A program made the translations under genes and the position numbers. The notes under the pieces were generated by a model. That model had not been told where the DNA came from. It made no database searches and saw only the letters and a program-made list of their open reading frames with translations. 64,000 nt of DNA, taken from positions 75,635-139,634 of the forward strand of contig CAJJDN010000110.1 of assembly GCA_905182985.1 (NCBI GenBank), given 5' to 3'. Positions within the stretch are counted from its first letter, which is position 1. Each line of letters begins with the position of its first letter. This document shows, in pieces, positions 26,012 to 37,855 of this stretch. The stretch is from Paramecium sonneborni. Taxonomy: Eukaryota > Ciliophora > Oligohymenophorea > Peniculida > Parameciidae.

Positions 26012-26337
26012 TATTTTTTATTTTATTAATGTCTAAAAATATTATGGAAGGATTAAATATATCCCAAACGGTTATCCTCTAACTTAAATCTATTAAATAT
26101 ACTCAATTTACAAGAAATAAAATTCCTAAAGTTTTTTTATTGAAATACAATAAATCTCTTAATAATAAAACCCTTTGAAATTTAAAAATAAGTATATTTT
26201 CCCTATTAGAGTATTATGAAAAAGGAATTCCATAAAAAAGAGTTAACCATAACTATTACAGAGCGCTTAAAGAAAATTATAAAAATGATTATCAACTTAA
26301 TTATACGCCAATAATATATTTAATACATAATGCTCTT

Positions 26338-26575
26338 TCAAAGATCGTCCCATTTTGAAGTTAATTCTTCCTATTCTAAAGGAGTATTTTCCTTTGATTT
26401 TCTATATTGCTTGGCATGTCTCAATCTTTACATTATATTCTTAAACAAATTACCTTCTTACAACAGAAGAACATGGTCTTGCTCCATGATTGGCCTTTTT
26501 AGGAGCTCTGGCATTTCTATTCATTTAAAGAATTGTTTCATCAAATATCAAAGGAATTTTTGTAATAAAGTCCAT
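26338..26575 (-). CDS. Small conserved-looking basic protein, 69 aa
   Basis: One 28-nt intron (26426-26453). The core NARAPKKANHGARPCSSVVR is compact, basic and low in Gln, unlike Paramecium filler. It is followed by RLRHAKQYRKSKENTPLEQE and the end WDDL. The composition suggests a conserved eukaryotic small protein, perhaps RNA-associated or mitochondrial, but I cannot name it. The 87-residue plus-strand ORF at 26330-26593 is its antisense shadow. Confidence 0.6.
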
Positions 26576-27547
26576 AAAAAAGCTTCTAGTTAATAATTTT
26601 GTTTGCATAATAAAATATTATATATAAATTTACTTCTCTGAAAATGGTATATGAAAATTCTATACAAATAGAGTTTAGAAATAGGAGTATGGACTTTTTA
26701 TCCCATCTTAATTCTTATATGATTAAACTAATTAATCCTAGTTAGACTTCATTTTAATGAGATTATAGTTTTGAGTTTATTTTCTAATTGAGATATGTTC
26801 ATCAATTAAGTTTGTTATTATCATTAGTTCCTAAGGAAATAATCATTTAATTTTCTTATTAAATTTTAAAATTCTTTAAAAGTCTTTTTTGAAAAGTAAT
26901 AGAAATTAAAAAAAAACAGACAAAACTAGATTTAAATAATTATTGATCCTAAATGTAAAGGTTTCTTTAATTATTATAAAATCTTAGATGAACGACTTAT
27001 TTTTATTAAATATTTAATATTATAGTTTATATAAAATATACATTCGTAATAATTAAATGTTATTCATCAAGATTTTGGATAATAATTTAAAATTTTCTTA
27101 AAAAATAGGTATTCGAGATAAAAAATTTGTTATCATGAAAAAGTATTATATTTTGTTGCTAAAAAGTCTTATAAAAATAAATTGATTTTAGTTTAGCCAA
27201 ATTGTGATAAGTTTTTAAATTTAACAATAGGTCTCAAATTATTTATTTTTCGAATAACTATATAATTTGGACAAAAAATGATTGCATACATGTAATTTTT
27301 GAATTGAAATTAATCATTTTTAATTAGGCGGCCTCTTTATAAAAATTCGTTTTTAAATTGAACATTTAGTTTTATACACACTAAATTATTGAAACCTTTA
27401 GGATTATGTTTCCGTTCAAAAACCAAGTATATATATTGGAGATTAGTAAAATTATTTAGTTTTATATGTTTTTTTGGCTCGTACAGAATGAATATATTTA
27501 TTAAAATAATTTTCCAAAATTATCAATCTGTCAATCTCTTTATTAAG
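26576..27547. other. AT-rich non-coding stretch
   Basis: No frame longer than a few dozen codons with plausible amino-acid composition on either strand, even with TAA/TAG read as Gln. It includes the promoter side of the 69-residue gene. It is much longer than the usual Paramecium intergenic gap and leads into a degenerate region. Confidence 0.5.
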
Positions 27548-27950
27548 ATGAACTAGAATGATAAAAGTAAAGGATCTGAAAAATAAGAAATAAATAGTAT
27601 GTAAAGCTTGGAGGAACCTTAAACAATAGTTTGTAGAGGCTAATTTAAAAAAGAAATATATATATTGGTGGATAAATCATTTGGTGATAAGATGACATAT
27701 TTGAATGTTTTAAGATACAAGAGCGCCTTAGCAAAAAAGATTTTAAGAACATGAATCTGAGTTATGAATATTATATAGATAAATCAAAATTTTTATATAC
27801 TAAGTAGCTTATCCTTAAATGTGTTGTTAAAGAATGAATATGAGATGTTTTGAATGAATAAATAGTTGGTAGTTTCAAAAATATGATGTTTTATAAATAA
27901 AAAGAGTGATTGAATGATAAAAATTTGAAGGATTAGAAATAGGAAATGAG
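27548..27950 (+). pseudogene. Broken reading frame, probable gene fragment
   Basis: Starts like a real gene (MNQNDKSKGSEKQEINSMQS...KKEIYILVDKSFGDKMTYLN) and stops at TGA after KKILRT. A neighbouring frame continues in plausible protein (SKKDFKNMNLSYEYYIDKSK) with no GT...AG intron to join them, then meets more TGAs. This fits a frameshifted remnant. Family unknown. Confidence 0.4.
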
Positions 27951-28035
27951 ATATTATTGATATATAAATAAATTTCAATAAATAAAAAGAATAGAGATTG
28001 AGAGAAAAAAGTGTTTAATAAAAAATTATAATTAT

Positions 28036-30960
28036 AAATGTTCATACTATTTGCATCACTATTTTAAATAATAAAGTGTGGATTTATTTTGAAACCAGCA
28101 GAAGTGACTTCAATTAGGAATTCAAAGCCAAACGCAAATGTCCAGATCTAATATATATTTAGTTATTTTTTGTAAACATACTTGACATCTAATTTTTAAA
28201 TTGTAGTTGAGTTTTCATTACAATGTGTATCTGGATTAGGGATAACATAAACTGAATTAATTTGAATTTCAAGTTGTGTGATTTAAGTGAGATGAGTGAT
28301 TTTCTCATATTCAGATTATGAATGGAACTTAGAAGAAAGTGGAATATTAATAGTTTTTGGAGAATTTGTAGTATATCCAAAGGTTCCTTTTATGCAGGAG
28401 TAAAACTTTAATACATATCATTCATTCAGAATTTTACTTAATATATTTTGAAATTCAACACAACTACAATTATAATATATAATTTCTATAAGTTATTTAT
28501 GATACTACTATCAGAGTTAACAATGTCAATTGTAAATTTTATTTACAATCAAATTCACCAGATTTAAATGGTTTTGATTTCTCCTGATAATTCTTTAGCA
28601 TTTATTAGGTTGTTAAGGCTTAATTACTATTTGCATTTGATATCATCCAATATCCTTTTTAAGCTTAACCTACTACACCATTAAAAATTCAATGGCAAAT
28701 CTAATCAATTAATACATTCTAAATGCAAATGTATTAAATGGTAGTGTTTTTAATTCAATTCCAAAGAATTCAAATTAAATAGCAATAGTTGACATTTAAT
28801 TCATTTCAGTGCTTTAAATTCCATCATGAGAGAAATAAAACAGAGCATCAGATACAAGAAGATTTATAGAATTTTACTTCAGTAGGGCTTGGGCTTAAGA
28901 CTTGAGATCTAGGTATGAAAGAATTACCTGTTATGGTGTTAATGCTTTTTAACATATGAAGGTAACTAATTAAGATGTTTTTTGTTTTGCTTGACTGCTT
29001 CATCAAAACAATAATGAGAGTAACAAATTTTAGATAAATTGCATCAAACTAAAATATAAGATTAATGATATCAGGTGTTACAAATCTAAATGATGTAAAT
29101 AATAACATTGTCATAAATGTATGTTAAAAAAATAAATATAATATTCACTTTACTGAACCAATAATTAGGAGTGACAAACGCGTTAAATGCAGCTCCTATA
29201 ACTACAACTTGTACAAAAGCTTCTTCATATTCAGAAAATAAGATATGATATTTAATTGATATCAACATAACTTCTTTGTTTGACAACAGCAATGTCTACA
29301 GGGTTTTACATTCTGATATGGTTACCAGAATCTGATATTCGAATCATTAAAAAAGATAACTTATGCATTTAGCTTCTTAATAATAAAATATTTTGGCTTG
29401 GAAATAGTTTAGAATGATTAATTGAACAGTCTAACTACTTTTGTTTCTGCTGAATTTTAATCCCTAGTTAATAATATGAGAAAGGATTTGTTGATGACAT
29501 CTATTCATTTACGTTCACCCCTCTAGCTGAAATTCCTCAGGGATCAACAATTGTGATGGAATTTCTATCTTTCTATGATTTTCTAAATGCCATCACATGC
29601 ATTTTTCTAGAAAGATCTATAAGATAAAGAAAATCTTGAATCCTATTGAAAAAAAAATAAAGTGATTTCTTTTATATTAGAACCTATGATGAACTTAATT
29701 TAATAATCATTTAAAGAACCTTTGCTAATTTAGATCCTTTTTAATTTTCATATCAATTATATTAGAAAATTAGCTTCATTAGGTTTTAAATAATAAAGAT
29801 TCTAAATTCAAATAATAGATAAAAATTTAATTATACTGATTTATTAATATTTAGCCTTCATTTTTTTCATCAACTATTAAGATAAATTCTATGACAGCAA
29901 TTTATAAATTATATTGCTTAATTGCATTAAAAGGAACGATATTTCATACTTATAAAATTAATTCATACTTTATAGTAGATAGCAAACATTAATAGTTATG
30001 TTTTAAAAAATATAATTAATTATTTGTTATGGTAATTTATAGAACAACAACTAATAAGATCATATTCAAAAAAATGAGTTTTTCAATAATTATAATAATT
30101 AATATTAGTTAAAGAAAATTGATGTAATTTTATTCAGATAATTTTATAAAAATCACTTTGAAATAATTATTTTCGATTACCTAAAGTTAGATGGGATATC
30201 GAATTACTTATAGTGCAAATTTACAATACCCACTTCATTTGTCTAAATTGATAGCTGAGACAAAATATATGTTATACATATTTTAGCATAGATCAAGGCA
30301 ACAATCAGTGAGAAAAAAGAGGTATTGAATTTAAGAGATTTGACCGATCAGCAAGTTATTACTATATTTTGATAGTTAATTAAAGAACAGTGAGCAAGAT
30401 TTTTGTTAAGAATATAGCAAATTTTGATTTACTTTAGAATTCTTTTGTTATTACTGTGGATGAGATTAAATCTTAGATTGATTTAAAACTATAGCTATTT
30501 CAAATAGCTATAATTTTACAGATCCATTTGAAGTAGTGGGATGATTACAAAATAAAACTTAAGTATTCAAAAATTGAGACACTGAATTTAAGTTAAAAAG
30601 CAACAGGTTAGAAATTTACAGAATATGCTCCTAGATAGAGTAATTTGCTAATCAATTAACTAACTGTGGTTTTTGGGTCATATGATTAAACTTGATCATC
30701 GCCCTATTAAATAATGTAAGGTTTAGATTAGTAGAACATACGAACACTTAATTGACAGATTGAAATTTCAGACTCTCATCAGGATTTCATTTTGAGAATA
30801 TATGGATTAGAAAGTGAAACAGATTATTGGTAGTTAAAATTCATTAATATTATTAGATTTTCGAGTTCCAGATTTGATGGAAAAATCAGAGATATATTAG
30901 GATAGAATAATCACATTAAAATCACTATGGAAACCTAAGTTAAACATCAACTTTGGGGTT
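28036..30960 (+). pseudogene. Fragments of a large secreted/membrane protein gene, probably decayed
   Basis: Begins with a secretory-leader-like frame (MFILFASLFQIIKCGFILKP), but coding-like pieces then lie in different frames separated by TGA codons. Examples are WNLEESGILIVFGEFVVYP near 28320, VTNALNAAPITTTCTKASSY near 29180, and pieces near 30780-30900. The Trp/beta-strand texture recalls large ciliate extracellular proteins (REJ/PKD type), but this is weak. I could not restore a continuous frame with introns, so I treat it as a pseudogene or remnant. Confidence 0.4.
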
Positions 30961-31047
30961 TGGTGGTGTTGAGCATATTGATTTTTTGGTTTTGAGTACA
31001 TATATAAGTTATAATTTATATCATAGATATTTTTGATTAATTTAAAT

Positions 31048-32552
31048 ATGCTCATATCTGGAATGCAATTGAGGCATTCGTTGACTCCTCGTTTTTTCGC
31101 AGGAGTGTTCAACAAACGAAAGCCAACAAAGAAGGACTTAGATCATTATGATGTAGTGGTGATTGGTTGCAATTTAGGAGGAGTTTTGAGTAGACAACTT
31201 GATAAGGTAGATTTGTAATATTATTTTGGAATAGGTTTCTCATGGAAAATATAAGATTATGGTTGTACTTGATTAAAATATCAATCAAATAACTCCAATC
31301 AGATAGATTTATGAATAATAGAAGACAGCTAAGACAGATTTTTTGCTTAATGCCAAATTGTCACTCAATATGTTCACAGCTCACTCTGATCAAGTTGGAT
31401 GTTCAACAATCTTACCTGAAGAAAATGCCATTGTTTTGCGTAATGGTCGTAGAATTGGCTATAATTAATTGGTTGTAGCAATGGGTAAAATCATAAATAT
31501 CATTCTATAGGTCAGCAAGTTAATTATGAAGCAATCAAAGGATTTGAAGAAGCTTGGTAAGATTTTGATTCACCAGTATTTACTAATCTTGATCATCCAA
31601 GTTGGCGTTCTTCTAATCACAAATACACTAGATGGCATTACAATTTCAACCATGGAGAAGCTTATTTCTGTATTCCTCAATTTCCTTTCAGTGGTGAGGT
31701 TGAAGCATATAACTTTTTCTTAAGTCAAAGAATATGGGAATGGTAAACTGCTAATGGACGTCAATCTCCTATTAAAAAATTCACTATCATATAACCAAAT
31801 GAAAGATTTGTTCAATATAATGATGCTGGAGATTCATTTTTCAAAGAAGAATTAAAACGCAGAAATATCAATGTTGAATATGGACTTAAATTGGTTGAAG
31901 TCAATAAATAATACAACACAGCTACTTTTGAAGATGTCAAGACTGGTAATAGACAAACTAGAAATTTCAATCATCTCTATGCTGTTGCTCCTACTAAAGC
32001 TCATGAACCTCTTGTTAAGGCTGGTTTAACTACATCAAAAGGATTATTAGATGTCAATATTAAGACTTTGTAGCATAATAAATATAAAAATATTTTTGGA
32101 CTTGGTGATGTGAATGATCTCCCAACAACCAATTGTTTCTGGGCTGGATTCCACTAACTTCATGTTGTTAGAAATAACATTGAAAGAAATATTGCTGGAA
32201 AATCCCTTAATGCTGAATATGATGGATATAGCAAAGTTCCAATAATATTAGGTTAAAATACACTTACATTTTTATGTCATAAATACAATAATGAAAACGC
32301 ATGGCATAACCTTTACTTCTCTAATGGAGGGTTTTTAGCTGCTTTAAGGTAAATGGTTTATTCTATAAAAGATATTATAATTGGTGCAAGAATTTCAAGA
32401 AAGCCTTTATTGACATTTACTTAGAAAAGAATTGGGGACCTCCCTATTACAAAATAAAGAAGAGTTTCAAATTGCCAGAAGGAGAAACAGATGAACACGG
32501 TTTTATGTCAAAATTATCAAAATTGTTACCTGGCAAAAAAGAAAGTCATTGA
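31048..32552 (+). CDS. Mitochondrial FAD oxidoreductase, sulfide:quinone oxidoreductase-like
   Basis: About 475 residues after introns 31207-31234 (28 nt), 31485-31510 (26 nt) and 32349-32371 (23 nt). A basic N-terminus (MLISGMQLRHSLTPRFFAGV) looks like a mitochondrial presequence. The first Rossmann motif is YDVVVIGCNLGGVLSRQ, and the second FAD block is NIFGLGDVNDLPTTNCFWAG, followed by QLHVVRNNIERNIAG. The C-terminus KKSFKLPEGETDEHG is polar. The fold matches SQR/NDH2-type enzymes of the inner membrane. Where SQR has its first redox cysteine (KCAG block) this protein reads PFSGEVEAYNF, so classical SQR chemistry is doubtful. Start ATG chosen at 31048. Confidence 0.75.
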
Positions 32553-32581
32553 AATAAATAAATAATATAAAAAATATAATA

Positions 32582-33238
32582 ATGATCAAATAATTAGCAT
32601 AGAAGGTCATGCAATTATAGTTTTAACGTTTTTATGAATTTAATCGATTTGCGGACAAATTATAAAAGAAGCAACAAGACACTTAAAGATAGGAGTTCAA
32701 AAAAGAATTGGAATTTCTTGCTAGCAAAGTATATAAACAAAAAATGCACATAGCCACAATTTACACTTATTGATTTTAGATAGAGAGCATTAGATGGATT
32801 ACACAAATTAAAAAAGGGATTCAAGTATTAAATATCTTCAGGAAACGAAGAAACAGAATAGCAATTGACATTATAAAAATAAGTATTAAATGCGATGTTT
32901 GATGAGGAATTGTTGAATCCAGAAGATTTGTCGGGTGATGTATTTGTAATGTAATAAAAAAGTAAAAAAAAGAGATAGCGATGGTTGCTTAAGTAGAGGT
33001 GCAATAAGTTAATTTTGTATTGAGTCAATTCAGCCAGATGAAGAATATGCATTCATGGGTGAGAGATATGAAAGAGAGAGGAGAACCAATGCCTGATAAC
33101 TAGGATGACATGATGTACAGATATAAGAGAGATAAGCCAATAAAGAAGTCTTTCATAAAATTTGATATGAAGAGATAAAATTTCTCAATGAAATAGAGAT
33201 TATAAAAGTTGAAATGGGGTCCTCGTAAAGAAGTTTGA
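32582..33238 (+). CDS. Hypothetical basic protein, possibly mitochondrial, 200 aa
   Basis: Introns 32729-32753 (25 nt) and 32946-32974 (29 nt). The N-terminus MIKQLAQKVMQLQFQRFYEF is basic. The C-terminal third has a conserved look: SQFSQMKNMHSWVRDMKERG, then EPMPDNQDDMMYRYKRDKP and KLKWGPRKEV. The pattern ...KERGEPMP..QD.. recalls small mitochondrial RNA-related proteins, which is inference. It starts 29 bp after the flavoprotein gene. Confidence 0.65.
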
Positions 33239-33300
33239 TATTTAATATGTGTTCAAATATAAACAATTAAATATTTATGATTATGATATATTATAATTGA

Positions 33301-35500
33301 TCATAATGTGAAAACAAACATGATAAAACTAGCCACTAATAAATGTGCATAAACTTTAGTGTCATTTTAGTAGTTCAAATCAGTAGTTACATTGGTTGTT
33401 TATCCATAGGCATACTAAAAGAATAAAAAAGAAATGAATACCCCAGCATAAGGTTAGACGGATTAGAAACAACGATTTTGGAGCATATGGAATCCATATT
33501 TGCAAATAGAACATCCTGAAGAAGAATAGGGTTTATCAGTGGTAATTGTAGAATTCAATTTAAGAGCACAATTGGCATTATTAAGAGGAACACAACCTCC
33601 TGATTGGAAGACAAATCCATCAATACAAGTTAAGCAGACTTATCCTGGAGAGGTACAAGTGGCACAACCATATTAACAAGCAACACAAACAGCTTAAGCG
33701 GTTTTAGTACCTGAGTAAGGGAAGTAACCATCCATACAGGCTTTACAAAACTAGAAATTAGATATGTAAATACAGTTGAATTATCACATTATGCACAGTT
33801 AGTTTAACAAGGTTAGCAGGTGGTTCCAGATAGATAGAATCCAGTATTGCATTTTGTACAGTTAGTACTAGAAGAACATTCTAAACACCCACCATTTGGT
33901 GAACATGTTGCACAAGTGGCAGTAGAGGCTGCACTTGCTGCTTATAAGAAATATTTAGATGAACATCCAATGCATTAAATATCAGTTGTGGATGTACCAC
34001 TACATTTATTACATTATGCGGATAATTATGTACTAGCTCCATATTATGGTGGACAGGATAAACAAGTTCCACCTGAATATGGACTGAAGTTTCTAACACA
34101 TGTAGCACACACATTATTTGTATTAGTAGAAGTGTTAGTTAAAGTTAAACATCCTTATATTTAAACAGCAGCTATACAAGTTGGAGTAGTAATATTGTTT
34201 GTTGTAATATTTACTAAGAAATATCCATCAACACATTGAGTAACTTAAACTGTTGTGTAAGATGGGACATCATTTGGACCTCCACATCTTAACCATCCAG
34301 TTGATTATGGGAATGAACTACATGCCGAACATGTAACTACTCCACCTGTGCTTACTCCATAATAGAATTCTTAACATTTTGTGCATGTTACTGTTGTATT
34401 ATTTATTGTGCATGTTGCACAACCTGTTCCACATGGAGTGCAAGTCTTTGGTGTTTAAGAATTTAAAACATATGTACTGATACAAGCTGTACAATTTTAA
34501 TTATTATCCATTTGAGTGCATCCTTCTGCCAATTTTTAACATGTTGTTGAACCAATCAATGCATATCCGCTTGCACAAACTGAACATGATGTACCATTTG
34601 AACATTTTATACAAGTAGTACTTGGTAAACATGATGCACAAGTCTATCAAATATTATTATCAAATTATTTTACTGTTATTCCATTTACTGTACTAAGGTA
34701 ATATCCATCCGCACATTAACTGCATGTTGAACCATTTTTACAATTTGTACAAAAGTCTAAACATTTTTGGCATGTTCCAGATCCATCTGTTTATGATCCT
34801 GATGTCAAACCACTGAATGACCAAAAGAAACCAGCTGCACATTATGTACAAGTATTTCTAGCATATTAATTTTTATATATACTTTGAAGGACAATTTTAA
34901 CAGGCAGTGATCCCACATGGACTGCAAAAACCATCAAAATAATTATAGTAGTAGTCTGATGAAGTTGATATTGCAGGAACATAATCCCAATCCAAATAAT
35001 ATCCAGTTGCACATTAAGTACATACATATCGAGTACTACTATAAACAGTACAAGCCTAATTCTCAACACATACTCCAGCTATCAAACTAAAACCTTAATC
35101 ACATTTTCCACAAACATATGCATTTCCTGAAGAGTTTACTGAATAACTCAAACATCCATTTGGCATATTTACACATATACTAAATTTTAATTAAAATTCT
35201 CTACCCATTAAGCTATGTCCATCCTGGACTACAAGTTAAAGACCCTGTCGAGTAATAATCGTTGCACTTATAAAATCCTCCTTCTATTGGTTGACAAGGT
35301 TAGCAAGATTGCCCAGCCCAATAGTAACCTTTTATTTAATATAGAATAATACCATCCATGCAAATATATGCTTGACGAGTTGATTATGAAACTTTTAAAG
35401 CGCCAGTAGCTAAACAACTTAAATATGTGCAATCCAAAGGTGGTGATTATTGTCCCAAAACTCCTATCACTAGAATTGAGGCAATGAGTACTTTATTCAT
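33301..35500 (-). CDS. GPI-type cysteine-rich surface protein, 689 aa
   Basis: Signal peptide MNKVLIASILVIGVLGQ, then about 620 residues of furin-receptor/VSP-like CxxC modules (e.g. CQKCLDFCTNCKNGSTCSQC near 34750). A hydrophobic C-terminal end (VYAHLLVASFIMFVFTL then TGA) has no cytoplasmic tail, as in GPI-anchor signals. Introns: 35180-35204, 34858-34882, 34644-34673, 33751-33773 and probably 33415-33441. The last is 27 nt without TGA, so it could be exon. Domain order and block spacing match the C-terminal third of the giant gene upstream (37856-40022), so the two are paralogues. Likely exported to the cell or ciliary surface; distinct from classical i-antigens by layout. Confidence 0.85.
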
Positions 35501-35600
35501 TATTATTAAAAAAATTATTAATCAAGATATATTCAATCATTCCCTTAAAATTCCATTAATTTCATATCCATCTCCTGTAACATATATTTCTAAAAGAATT

Positions 35601-35872
35601 TCATTTAAGAATCTATTAATTTTCGCCATTCTTAGTTTTCTTGTATAATAATTCTCTTAATTTCTTATTCGCTTCTTATAAATTTCTTTATTCCACTTTA
35701 TTATTATATATTTATCCTCTGCGATATCTTTGAATCATAAACTACTATCTAAATTTGAAAAAACTTACTCATTATTCACAGCTTTAATTAACTGATCTTT
35801 ATAAAGGAACTATCTAATTTTCTGAAGTTTCTTGATTAAAAATTCCTAATTATCATTTTTTTGTATTAACAT
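35601..35872 (-). CDS. Small basic protein, 83 aa
   Basis: ATG at 35872, one 20-nt intron (35749-35768) and TGA at 35601. Sequence starts MLIQKNDNQEFLIKKLQKIR and continues as a Lys/Gln/Arg-rich helix (EANKKLRELLYKKTKNGENQ). Unrecognised. Its 5' end falls inside the 1,261-bp duplicated segment, so a truncated second copy exists at 37086-37134. Confidence 0.5.
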
Positions 35873-36307
35873 AGAATGATTTTTCAAAATATTTATAAAA
35901 AAAATAAATTTAAAAATTCACTACAAAATATTAGAAAAATTTTAAAACAACTTTTGTTAGATTTCTTTCAAATTTTAAAAGCAAATATTTTATTTAAAAT
36001 AAGTACAAGATGAAAATATAAAAATTATCATTTTTGTTTAATTGAAGAATTGAAATAAATTTGATTTTTAAAGTTATCCATAATATTTATTATATATACT
36101 CGCTGAATTATAATAATTAACTTGTTCATAATTTGATTAGTATTATAATATATCTTAATTGTGTTTTTATTCTTTTATTAGTATTTTAGATTTTCTGAAA
36201 CAAATTTTTAAACGAGTCTTTAAATTTTCAAAGAAAAAAATATAAAAGTCTATAGTTAATCATATTTTTATCAAGCAGGACAACAATAATAGAATACTTT
36301 TATTAAG
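35873..36307. promoter_or_regulatory. Divergent intergenic region, AT-rich
   Basis: 435 bp between the divergent starts of the small minus gene and the small plus gene. No coding frame of note and no specific element recognised; it must hold both promoters. The same DNA reappears at 37135-37569. Confidence 0.4.
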
Positions 36308-36580
36308 ATGAAAAAAAAATCAAATTTTTTGGTTGATTCGATGTCTTTTTCCTAACAGTTAACTTAATCTGATAAAAATGCTTTCTATATTTTAATGTTA
36401 AAGCCTAAATCATTTTCATTAAAGGATTTTAAGTTTTAGGCTGTAATAAATTATAAAAATAAAATTAATTATCCTCTTAACATGAGTAGTTTAAAGTAAA
36501 TTTTAGATTTGGTAAATGAGATGAAGCAAAATTTAAATAAAAGAAAATTATAAAATGGACATTATTATAACTTTAATTGA
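36308..36580 (+). CDS. Small hypothetical protein, 90 aa (copy 1)
   Basis: Single exon MKKKSNFLVDSMSFSQQLTQ... ending NGHYYNFN and TGA. Lys/Asn/Gln-rich, no known motif. It is convergent with the giant gene's 3' end, 13 bp from the stop of the truncated copy. An apparently identical copy lies at 37570-37842; in the real genome there is probably one. Confidence 0.45.
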
Positions 36581-36593
36581 TACAATATATATC

Positions 36594-37084
36594 TCAATTT
36601 ATGGCTATCAAAATAAGTATTCCAAACATGAAACTATATTTGATCGCAGGTTAAACAGGTGTTTCTCCGATTTAAATTGGAGGGACAGGATTAGTAGAAT
36701 TTGAATTATTTGGATTTGTTGGTGTTGTTGGATTAGTTGGAGAGACTGCTTTTAATCCACAAACAAACTAATAATATAAAAAATATGATTACATTAGAGT
36801 AAGGTGAAACACATTATTAGCAGACTTTTTATGAATCCAAGAAAAATCCAGCTAAACATACTGAACAACCAGATGAATCAGAAGTATAACAGTTAGCCAA
36901 ACTGTAAGTTGTTGGATCATTTTGAATTTTTAAAGTTAAATCAATACAACCACCATTTTAAAGAACGAAACCAGTTTAACAAGTCAAACAAATGTTGCCA
37001 GTAGGCACTGTACAAGTAGCACAATTATTTTAACAAGGATAACAGGGTTAAAACGTATAGGATTTAGAGTTGAATTTAATAGAT
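36594..37084 (-). pseudogene. Truncated copy of the giant cysteine-rich gene's 3' end
   Basis: Same sequence as 37856-38346, including the 25-nt intron (here 36768-36792) and the GPI-type tail. It is cut off at the N at 37085, where the open frame continues in the other copy. Most likely an assembly remnant rather than a biological pseudogene. Confidence 0.8.
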
Positions 37085-37085
37085 N
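37085..37085. other. Single undetermined base (scaffold join)
   Basis: The only n seen in the window. It separates the two copies of the 1,261-bp segment exactly and marks a contig junction. Confidence 0.95.
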
Positions 37086-37134
37086 GAAGTTTCTTGATTA
37101 AAAATTCCTAATTATCATTTTTTTGTATTAACAT
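37086..37134 (-). pseudogene. 5' fragment of the 83-aa gene (assembly copy)
   Basis: Contains only the first 16 codons (MLIQKNDNQEFLIKKL) of the gene at 35601-35872 before the sequence ends at the N. Confidence 0.75.
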
Positions 37135-37569
37135 AGAATGATTTTTCAAAATATTTATAAAAAAAATAAATTTAAAAATTCACTACAAAATATTAGAAAA
37201 ATTTTAAAACAACTTTTGTTAGATTTCTTTCAAATTTTAAAAGCAAATATTTTATTTAAAATAAGTACAAGATGAAAATATAAAAATTATCATTTTTGTT
37301 TAATTGAAGAATTGAAATAAATTTGATTTTTAAAGTTATCCATAATATTTATTATATATACTCGCTGAATTATAATAATTAACTTGTTCATAATTTGATT
37401 AGTATTATAATATATCTTAATTGTGTTTTTATTCTTTTATTAGTATTTTAGATTTTCTGAAACAAATTTTTAAACGAGTCTTTAAATTTTCAAAGAAAAA
37501 AATATAAAAGTCTATAGTTAATCATATTTTTATCAAGCAGGACAACAATAATAGAATACTTTTATTAAG

Positions 37570-37842
37570 ATGAAAAAAAAATCAAATTTTTTGGTTGATT
37601 CGATGTCTTTTTCCTAACAGTTAACTTAATCTGATAAAAATGCTTTCTATATTTTAATGTTAAAGCCTAAATCATTTTCATTAAAGGATTTTAAGTTTTA
37701 GGCTGTAATAAATTATAAAAATAAAATTAATTATCCTCTTAACATGAGTAGTTTAAAGTAAATTTTAGATTTGGTAAATGAGATGAAGCAAAATTTAAAT
37801 AAAAGAAAATTATAAAATGGACATTATTATAACTTTAATTGA
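37570..37842 (+). CDS. Small hypothetical protein, 90 aa (copy 2)
   Basis: Second copy of the ORF at 36308-36580, in the context of the intact giant gene: its TGA at 37840-37842 lies 13 bp from the giant gene's stop at 37856. If the duplication is an assembly artefact, this is the copy to keep with the giant gene. Confidence 0.45.
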
Positions 37843-37855
37843 TACAATATATATC

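Larger units (their letters stand above)
35824..37084. repeat. Direct repeat copy 1 (1,261 bp), left contig end
   Basis: Sequence beginning gaagtttcttgattaaaaat recurs at 37086 with offset 1,262. The two copies appear identical by eye over their length. Copy 1 keeps the small minus gene (35601-35872) intact but truncates the giant cysteine-rich gene at 37084, exactly before the single N. This fits an unmerged overlap between two contigs. Confidence 0.9.

Noticed and set aside
26216..26630. Plus-strand ORF of about 140 residues
   Set aside because: The minus strand holds a compact spliced gene with a conserved-looking core; the plus frame is its shadow plus AT-rich flank.
33301..33880. Plus-strand ORF starting MIKLATNKCAQT
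   Set aside because: Antisense to the 3' end of the 689-aa cysteine-rich gene, whose Cys pattern and GPI tail are clear on the minus strand.
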